From NCBI RefSeq assembly GCF_007991495.1, contig NZ_BJYL01000004.1, forward strand, positions 124,001 to 188,000: 64,000 bases of DNA. The letters run 5' to 3'. The translations under genes were made by a program, and so were the position numbers. Shown here one piece after another: positions 58,587 to 64,000 of this stretch. This DNA is from Sporosarcina luteola. Its GTDB lineage: Bacteria > Bacillota > Bacilli > Bacillales_A > Planococcaceae. The notes under the pieces were generated by a model. That model was given only the letters and a program-made list of their open reading frames with translations. It made no database searches and had not been told where the DNA came from. The first letter of the stretch is position 1. The number at the start of each line of letters is the position of its first letter.

Positions 58587-59369
58587 TTACTTATTTTCCA
58601 TTCCATCTCGAATGATTTGAATTGCATTTTTTTCTAACCTTGAAATTTGGGCTTGCGAAATACCTAACTCCTTCGCAATTTCGGTTTGTGTCTGTCCTAA
58701 ATAAAAGCGTTTGGAAAGGATCAATTGTTGCCTTTCGGTCATCTCTGAAACCGTTTCTTTCACTGACACATACGTGAGCCATCGTTCTTCGGACACCTTT
58801 TTATCTTGTAACTGATCCATGATGTACACTGGATCTCCGCCATCTCCATTCATCGGTTCGTGGAGAGACATCGGATCTTGTATTGCGTCCAAGGCAAATA
58901 GTATATCGTCTTCCGGGATACCTGTTACTTCCGCCAAATCCGAAATCTTTGGTTCCCTTTGATGATCATTTACAAACTGTTCTTTTGCACGAATCGCTTT
59001 ATAAGCTATATCTCGAAGCGATCTGGATACCCTAATAGCATGGTGATCCCTTAAATGTCTTTTAATTTCGCCAATGATCATTGGCACGGCATATGTCGAA
59101 AATCGGACATTATGTTTCAAATCGAAGTTGTCAATGGATTTCAATAAACCGATACAACCTACTTGGAAAAGGTCGTCCGCTTGTTCCCCCCTATATGCAA
59201 ATCTTTGGACCAGGCTTAGGACAAGCCTCAAATTCCCGATGACAAGTTCTTCCCTTGCCGATTCGTCACCACTCTGAAGCCGGATAAACGTTTCTTTCAT
59301 CACTTCATTCGTCAGTAATGGCAAATTGGACGTATCGATTCCGCAAATTTCCACTCTTGTACGCATCAT
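58587..59369 (-). CDS. sigG: RNA polymerase sigma-G factor (late forespore)
   Basis: Sigma-G directs late forespore transcription after engulfment. The protein has the SigG N-terminus MMRTRVEICGIDTSNLP, region 2 (DLFQVGCIGLLKSIDNFDLKHNVRFSTYAVPMIIGEI), region 3 and region 4 (TQTEIAKELGISQAQISRLEK). The ATG at 59369 has GGAGG 8 bases upstream and gives 260 residues, the length of B. subtilis SigG; a longer frame is rejected. It follows sigE and has a candidate sigma-G-type promoter in the gap. Confidence 0.96.
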   Translation of the reverse strand: MMRTRVEICGIDTSNLPLLTNEVMKETFIRLQSGDESAREELVIGNLRLVLSLVQRFAYRGEQADDLFQVGCIGLLKSIDNFDLKHNVRFSTYAVPMIIGEIKRHLRDHHAIRVSRSLRDIAYKAIRAKEQFVNDHQREPKISDLAEVTGIPEDDILFALDAIQDPMSLHEPMNGDGGDPVYIMDQLQDKKVSEERWLTYVSVKETVSEMTERQQLILSKRFYLGQTQTEIAKELGISQAQISRLEKNAIQIIRDGMENK

Positions 59370-59405
59370 TCGCTTTTCCTCCGCATTCTGTAGATGACTG
59401 TACGA

Positions 59406-59436
59406 AATAGTTTGTCCTCTGTATTGCAGAATATGC
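59406..59436 (-). promoter_or_regulatory. Candidate forespore-type (sigma-F/G) promoter of sigG
   Basis: The minus strand reads GCATA, 17 bases, CAAACTA, close to the sigma-F/sigma-G pattern (about gyATA, then cATnnTA) with one change in the -10. It lies in the 93-base gap between sigE and sigG. Autoregulation of sigG is known in Bacillus; the match here is inferred. Confidence 0.4.
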
Positions 59437-59462
59437 GGAATTTGAATCGCCAATTTCAACCA

Positions 59463-60173
59463 TCAGGCAATAGGATGATTTAATCTATCTCGTAATTCCG
59501 AGATAATTTTCTTTTCAAGACGTGATATATAGGATTGTGAAATGCCCAGTAATTCTGCAACTTCTTTTTGCGTCATTTCAATATTTCCTGTTAAACCAAA
59601 GCGACATTCCATAATATAACGCTCTCTTTCATCCAAAGTGCTAATTGCCTCAATCATATGCTGTCTCTCTAATTTCTTTTCAACGTCGTCAATAATAATA
59701 TGTTCATCCGTCCCCAATATATCCGACAGCAGTAGTTCATTTCCATCCGCATCTGAATTTAACGGTTCATCAAAAGAGATTTCCGATCTAGTACGATTAG
59801 TTTTTCGTAAATGCATCAGAATTTCATTTTCAATACAACGAGAGGCATAAGTCGCCAATTTAATATTTCGATCGCTTTTAAATGTTTCGATCGCTTTTAT
59901 AAGTCCGATTGTACCAATGCTAATTAAATCTTCAATATGGGTATTCGTATTGTCAAAACGTCTTGCAATATATACAACAAGTCTTAAGTTTTTTTCTATC
60001 AGTGTATCTCTCGCATCCATATCCCCTTCCATGAATGCCCTGATTGCCTTTGCCTCCTCTTCCCTGGATAATGGCTTCGGAAGAGATTCATGACCTCCGA
60101 TATAATAAGTACCACTTCTTTTCCTAAAGAAGCTTTTAATGATCGATATCCATTTTTTCATTTCATGCCACAT
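59463..60173 (-). CDS. sigE: RNA polymerase sigma-E factor precursor (early mother cell)
   Basis: Pro-sigma-E is activated by SpoIIGA and runs the early mother-cell programme. A 20-odd-residue N-terminal pro-sequence ([21 protein letters not shown]) precedes [11 protein letters not shown], where B. subtilis pro-sigma-E is cut just before YYIGG. Region 2 ([38 protein letters not shown]) and region 4 ([21 protein letters not shown]) are intact. The ATG has AGGGG 8 bases upstream and overlaps the spoIIGA end; 236 residues. Confidence 0.97.
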   Translation of the reverse strand: MWHEMKKWISIIKSFFRKRSGTYYIGGHESLPKPLSREEEAKAIRAFMEGDMDARDTLIEKNLRLVVYIARRFDNTNTHIEDLISIGTIGLIKAIETFKSDRNIKLATYASRCIENEILMHLRKTNRTRSEISFDEPLNSDADGNELLLSDILGTDEHIIIDDVEKKLERQHMIEAISTLDERERYIMECRFGLTGNIEMTQKEVAELLGISQSYISRLEKKIISELRDRLNHPIA

Positions 60174-61017
60174 GTTCCGTTCCCCTTTCGTTCGTAATTA
60201 TTTCCAATGCGGAGGCATGCAATATGGCACCCGCGCCTTCAGGATAACGATTATCTTGTTTTGTTAGAACAATATAACCAGATGGCAACTCACTCCCTTT
60301 CCCAATGACCCATTTTTCAAATTTAAACCCAACTGCCCATGATGTGCCTTGAACAGTTTGTAACCGAATGAGACGCGTATCTTTCTGGTACGGCTTCGGA
60401 ATTGCAGAAAGTTGTGGCATGCTTTGGCTATTCCATTTTTGCAATGGTTCTTTCAACTGAGCAGGAAGAATCTTTTCCACTGCTTTCAATGATACGAAAT
60501 GTACAGCATCTCCTGTTATCGGTTCGGTACATCGATTTCCTGTATCAATGAATGTCGGAATATTGATTGAACCATTCCAAATTGCCAATACGGATTCGGT
60601 CGAATATGACGATAATTGTCGGGCCGTTCGTACATCCAACCACTTCGTCTTCAACAAATTTAAAAAAAGATAAGCAAGAAGTGCACAAATGAAGACGGTG
60701 ACCAAAGCATTCGAAAACATGAACATATCCGTGAATACCGTCAATGCACCGCCAGCAAAAAGCGCGCCAATCAGTACAATGAGTGAAGGACTACCCCATG
60801 AAGAAAAGGACAAACCAAAGGCGCAAATCACCATTAGGAGAAAAGCGAATACGATGGCGAGAGGAGAGCTAGGAAAGAGGGTGACTGGTAACGCTCCAAT
60901 GAAGGAAGCCAATAATAACCGGCTCTTCTTAGCTTGTGCCTTGCCCATTCGATTGGCAAAAGACAAAATCGCAAAATTAAATACGGTATTGATTCCGATA
61001 ATGATTTCCCCATACAT
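60163..61017 (-). CDS. spoIIGA: Sigma-E processing aspartic peptidase SpoIIGA
   Basis: SpoIIGA sits in the septal membrane and cleaves pro-sigma-E when SpoIIR signals from the forespore. The N-terminal half has about five hydrophobic segments ([18 protein letters not shown] onward), and the C-terminal half holds the aspartic protease motif [12 protein letters not shown]. The ATG at 61017 has GGAGGG 7 bases upstream, giving 284 residues; an upstream extension to 61263 runs through a family A repeat and is rejected. It overlaps sigE by 11 bases. Confidence 0.95.
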   Translation of the reverse strand: MYGEIIIGINTVFNFAILSFANRMGKAQAKKSRLLLASFIGALPVTLFPSSPLAIVFAFLLMVICAFGLSFSSWGSPSLIVLIGALFAGGALTVFTDMFMFSNALVTVFICALLAYLFLNLLKTKWLDVRTARQLSSYSTESVLAIWNGSINIPTFIDTGNRCTEPITGDAVHFVSLKAVEKILPAQLKEPLQKWNSQSMPQLSAIPKPYQKDTRLIRLQTVQGTSWAVGFKFEKWVIGKGSELPSGYIVLTKQDNRYPEGAGAILHASALEIITNERGTEHVA

Positions 61018-61112
61018 CGGCCTGCCCTCCTTGAACGTAAGGATAACATGCCAAATCTGCAATGTTTGTCGGAATAAGGATGAATAATTAGTAAAAAAAC
61101 GACAATAATCGA

Positions 61113-61229
61113 AAGCGAAGGACGCCTGCCTAGAGGCGACAGGCATAAGGCGAAGATGTGAAGTGGCGTTCTTTGCCACGTAGCAGCTTTGACTTATGAC
61201 CCCGAGCCTCTGGCGTCCGTAGCTGGATG
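61113..61229. repeat. Family A stem-loop repeat (copy 6)
   Basis: It lies between the ftsZ terminator and spoIIGA. Outer stem GGACGCC/GGCGTCC and second stem AGAGGC/GCCTCT are both perfect, with inner stem CATAAG/CTTATG(one slip) and the shared CGACAGGC and GACCCCGAG blocks. Confidence 0.8.
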
Positions 61230-61249
61230 ATATCGAAAGCAAAGGGCGC

Positions 61250-61294
61250 AAAAAAAGCACCATGGCTTGTCCATTGGACTGCCGTGGTGCTTCT
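61250..61294 (-). terminator. Intrinsic terminator after ftsZ
   Basis: The stem AAGCACCACGGC/GCCATGGTGCTT with an inner TCCA/TGGA pairing is followed by TTTTTTGCG in minus-strand RNA, 18 bases after the ftsZ stop. Confidence 0.9.
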
Positions 61295-61311
61295 TAAATT
61301 CAGTACTAGTG

Positions 61312-62469
61312 TTATCTCCTACGATTGCGAAGGAAAGTCGGAATATCCAGCGCTTCGTCTTGTTGATTTCCTTGTTGTTGTCTTGTCGGCTCGGGTTGTT
61401 GGAACTGTTGCCCGGACTCTTCCCTGCGACTATGAACCGGTTGAGCGGGTTGAGATTCACGTTGGCGCGTAGCCCCGAATCCAGGATTTCTTGAAGCCTT
61501 TGTTGGATTTAACTGTTCTTCATTAAACCCTGTTGCAATGACAGTCACGACGATTTCATCTTTCAAATCATCATTGATGACAGAACCAAATATCATATTG
61601 ACGTCTTCATCAGAGGCAGAAGCTACAATATCCGCAGCCTCTTGCACTTCAAACAGACTTAAATTGGATCCGCCGGTAATATTCATCAATACACCTTTAG
61701 CGCCATCGATCGATGTTTCTAAAAGCGGGCTGGAAATTGCCTTTTTGGCAGCTTCTGCAGCACGGTTTTCTCCGGTCGACATACCGATTCCCATTAGAGC
61801 GGAACCTTTATTGGACATGATTGTCTTCACGTCTGCAAAGTCCAAGTTAATAAGACCAGGAACGGCAATCAAATCTGAAATGCCTTGAACCCCTTGACGA
61901 AGAACATTATCAGCTTCTCTGAAAGCTTCTAACATCGGCGTATTCTTATCAACGATTTCCAGCAACTTATCATTCGGTATGACGATTAACGTATCCACAG
62001 ATTCTTTCATTGCTGCGATGCCACCGATAGCCTGTGTGGAACGCTTCCGGCCTTCAAATGTGAATGGGCGCGTCACAACACCTACTGTAAGGGCACCAAG
62101 ATCTTTCGCCACCTGTGCGATGACAGGCGCGGCACCAGTACCAGTACCTCCACCCATGCCTGCCGTTACGAAGACCATATCAGCTCCGCGAAGAGCCTCT
62201 TCAATTTGCTCACGGCTTTCTTCAGCTGCTTTTTTCCCCACTTCAGGATTTGCACCAGCACCCAGGCCTCGAGTCAATTTCGCTCCAATTTGCAACTTCA
62301 CTTCAGCCTCAGATAAGTTTAATGCTTGAGCATCTGTATTGACTGCAATAAATTCTACACCTTGTACACCGTGTTCAATCATTCTATTGACGGCGTTATT
62401 ACCACCACCACCAACTCCAATCACCTTGATGACTGCGAGTGCATCGACATTCGTATCAAAATCCAGCAT
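61312..62469 (-). CDS. ftsZ: Cell-division GTPase FtsZ
   Basis: FtsZ polymerises into the Z-ring. The GTP-binding tubulin signature is [16 protein letters not shown] (about 103-118) and the catalytic T7 loop [11 protein letters not shown] is present. A variable linker rich in Q and R (about 325-370) leads to the conserved C-terminal peptide [13 protein letters not shown], which binds FtsA, SepF and EzrA. Its 385 residues match other Bacillales. It is 40 bases after ftsA with a TAGGAGGAG site. Confidence 0.98.
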   Translation of the reverse strand: MLDFDTNVDALAVIKVIGVGGGGNNAVNRMIEHGVQGVEFIAVNTDAQALNLSEAEVKLQIGAKLTRGLGAGANPEVGKKAAEESREQIEEALRGADMVFVTAGMGGGTGTGAAPVIAQVAKDLGALTVGVVTRPFTFEGRKRSTQAIGGIAAMKESVDTLIVIPNDKLLEIVDKNTPMLEAFREADNVLRQGVQGISDLIAVPGLINLDFADVKTIMSNKGSALMGIGMSTGENRAAEAAKKAISSPLLETSIDGAKGVLMNITGGSNLSLFEVQEAADIVASASDEDVNMIFGSVINDDLKDEIVVTVIATGFNEEQLNPTKASRNPGFGATRQRESQPAQPVHSRREESGQQFQQPEPTRQQQGNQQDEALDIPTFLRNRRR

Positions 62470-62509
62470 TTTCTCTCCTCCTAATCCCTATCTGACCGTT
62501 TTTATCTGG

Positions 62510-63793
62510 TCACTCAAAAAATCCATCGAAAAATCTTTTAGTCTTGTTCATGAAGCTAGTTTTTCTTTCTTTTTCCTTTGTAACAACCTTCTTTTTAGGT
62601 GAGGCTTGATAATCCAGATCACTAGTTGTTGCTGCAGTTTGAGTTTCAGCTGTAAAGCCAAAATAAGTATCTTCCATATTAGCATACCGGATAAGACCTA
62701 CAGCAGTCGAATACATCGGTTCCCGGATGCCAATATATTCAGGTGTATGGATGCGGACCCTCGTCTTCAACACATGTCTTGCAAGTTGCAAGATTCCTTC
62801 AAGTTTCGTCGTACCGCCAGTCAGTACGACTCCACCCGGTAAATCATGGATTCCCATACGGAAGAGTTCTTCAAGAACCAAATCGAATAACTCTTCTAAT
62901 CGTACTCCAATGATTTCCGATATGTATCTCTGACTATATTGATCTTTCGAATCAGCCCCGATAACTGGAACTTCAAAAAGGTCATCGTCTGATGCATCAT
63001 CATAGAAAGCATGTCCATATTGATGTTTTATCTTCCTGGCTTGTTCGGTTGGAGTCTTTAAAATGATCGACAAATCTTTTGTAATATGATCTCCACCTAC
63101 TGGAATTACAGAGGTTGAAATAAAACGATTATCACCGAAAATGGCAATCGTTGTTGAACCACCGCCAATGTCGATAAACGCAGTACCATGATTCATCTCG
63201 TCCTCAGTCAATGCGAATGTGCCTGCTGCAAGGGGCTGCAAATAGATTTCACGAATGACTAAGCCTGCCCTTTCGACGCAGCGTAAAATGTTATGCACCA
63301 ATGTTTTAGAAGTAGTGATAAGCGTTCCGTCCATCTCAAGTCGAACACCGATCATACCGCGTGGATCTTTTATTTCATCATAATCGTCCACAATGAATTG
63401 TTTCGGAATGATATTGACGATTTCTCTTTCCGGGGGAACTGACATGACTTGAGCGGATTTCATTACGCGTCCTAAATCATCGTCCGTGATTTCCCTGTTT
63501 TCCGAATTGACAGCTACTACACCTTTAACGTCTTGCAGCAGGACTCCATTTGCAGGAATGCCTAAGACGACTTCTCGGATTTGCATGCCTGTCATCCGTT
63601 CAGCTTGTTCAATCGCTTTACGAATAGATTGGACAGTGGCATCAATGTCAATAATGGTTCCTTTACGAATACCCGCCGATTGGACGTTTCCGACTCCAAT
63701 TACGTGGAGAGATCCGCCGTCCACTTCGCCGATCAGCACTTTGACTGACGAAGATCCTATATCAAGTGATACATATGTTGTAGATTGACTCAA
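62510..63793 (-). CDS. ftsA: Cell-division protein FtsA
   Basis: FtsA is an actin-like protein that tethers FtsZ to the membrane. ATP-fold motifs are YVSLDIGSSSVKVLIGE (phosphate 1), FIDIGGGSTTIAIFG (phosphate 2) and VVLTGGTTKLEGI (adenosine). A flexible tail rich in K and T leads to the C-terminal amphipathic helix NKTKRFFDGFFE that inserts in the membrane. The start is a TTG with GGGAGG 8 bases upstream; 427 residues. Confidence 0.97.
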   Translation of the reverse strand: MSQSTTYVSLDIGSSSVKVLIGEVDGGSLHVIGVGNVQSAGIRKGTIIDIDATVQSIRKAIEQAERMTGMQIREVVLGIPANGVLLQDVKGVVAVNSENREITDDDLGRVMKSAQVMSVPPEREIVNIIPKQFIVDDYDEIKDPRGMIGVRLEMDGTLITTSKTLVHNILRCVERAGLVIREIYLQPLAAGTFALTEDEMNHGTAFIDIGGGSTTIAIFGDNRFISTSVIPVGGDHITKDLSIILKTPTEQARKIKHQYGHAFYDDASDDDLFEVPVIGADSKDQYSQRYISEIIGVRLEELFDLVLEELFRMGIHDLPGGVVLTGGTTKLEGILQLARHVLKTRVRIHTPEYIGIREPMYSTAVGLIRYANMEDTYFGFTAETQTAATTSDLDYQASPKKKVVTKEKERKTSFMNKTKRFFDGFFE

Positions 63794-63827
63794 TTTCCGG
63801 CACCTCCCATTGCAGTCCTTATCTTAC

Positions 63828-63856
63828 ATTCTATTGTATTATAGTCGTATTGTCTA
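63828..63856 (-). promoter_or_regulatory. Candidate promoter for ftsA-ftsZ
   Basis: The minus strand reads TAGACA, 17 bases, TAGAAT, about 34 bases before the ftsA TTG. An alternative TATAAT lies a few bases upstream without a good -35. Confidence 0.35.
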
Positions 63857-64000
63857 AATATTTTCTCCATACATTGCTCATTTCCTTTCATTCCTGCACT
63901 TTCGTTTCAGAAACTTTACTTCGCTCCGACCACTTTGAAAGTAAAACCCGTCGAATGACAGCGATATTCTGAAACAATCTCACGCCAAACGCGAAAACGG
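63857..64000. other. Window edge, no gene recognised
   Basis: The last 144 bases carry no recognisable coding sequence. Two minus-strand frames stay open for 30-35 codons, but neither resembles the sbp, ylxW/X or divIB proteins expected upstream of ftsA. Repeated TTTCTGAAAC-like words (GTTTCAGAAAC, TTCTGAAAC) and CTTTCAAAG suggest another intergenic repeat. Confidence 0.35.

Noticed and set aside
61018..61263. N-terminal extension of spoIIGA by 82 codons
   Set aside because: It crosses a family A repeat and lacks a ribosome-binding site, whereas the ATG at 61017 has GGAGGG at ideal spacing and gives the expected N-terminus.

Overview
The window is a chromosomal core segment of an endospore-forming Bacillota of the order Bacillales, most likely a Planococcaceae (Caryophanaceae) member resembling Sporosarcina. 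This placement is inferred from the gene order, the protein sequences and the intergenic repeats; no rRNA gene is present to confirm it. Almost every gene is on the minus strand. Read from 64000 down to 1, the order matches the Bacillus subtilis block from ftsA to rnhB. Only rpmB and rqcH are on the plus strand.

Layout in transcription order (high to low coordinates): cell division (ftsA, ftsZ); mother-cell and forespore sporulation control (spoIIGA, sigE, sigG); the ylm/divIVA group (ylmC, ylmE, sepF, ylmG, ylmH, divIVA); ileS behind an Ile-type T-box; lspA-rluD; the pyrimidine operon with two PyrR attenuators (pyrR, pyrP, pyrB, pyrC, carB, pyrK, pyrD, pyrF, pyrE), which lacks carA; a broken SLH-domain surface-protein gene; rqcH (plus strand); gmk-rpoZ-coaBC-priA-def-fmt-rsmB-prpC-prkC-rsgA-rpe-thiN; a short spoVM gene with a TTG start; rpmB (plus strand); the Asp23-family gene and fakA; sdaAB-sdaAA-recG; the fatty-acid and phospholipid operon fapR-plsX-fabD-fabG-acpP with a FapR operator; rnc-smc-ftsY-ylxM-ffh; rpsP-khpA; rimM-trmD; rplS; lepB-rbgA; rnhB; and the start of a ylqG-like gene at the window edge.

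The parts combine into housekeeping modules: translation and protein targeting, membrane lipid synthesis, chromosome organisation, UMP synthesis, Ser/Thr phospho-signalling and sporulation. No rRNA, tRNA, CRISPR array, insertion sequence or prophage was seen.

The least conventional content is intergenic. Family A comprises six copies of a roughly 115-base element whose stems change sequence between copies while keeping complementarity; three copies are in tandem between fabG and acpP. Family B comprises two copies of a second structured repeat of about 135 bases. Other points worth attention are the two-lesion SLH gene, the SpoVM homologue with a long lysine-rich tail, and several genes that are missing from otherwise conserved positions (carA, rlmN, yicC/remA, ylqD, ylmD).
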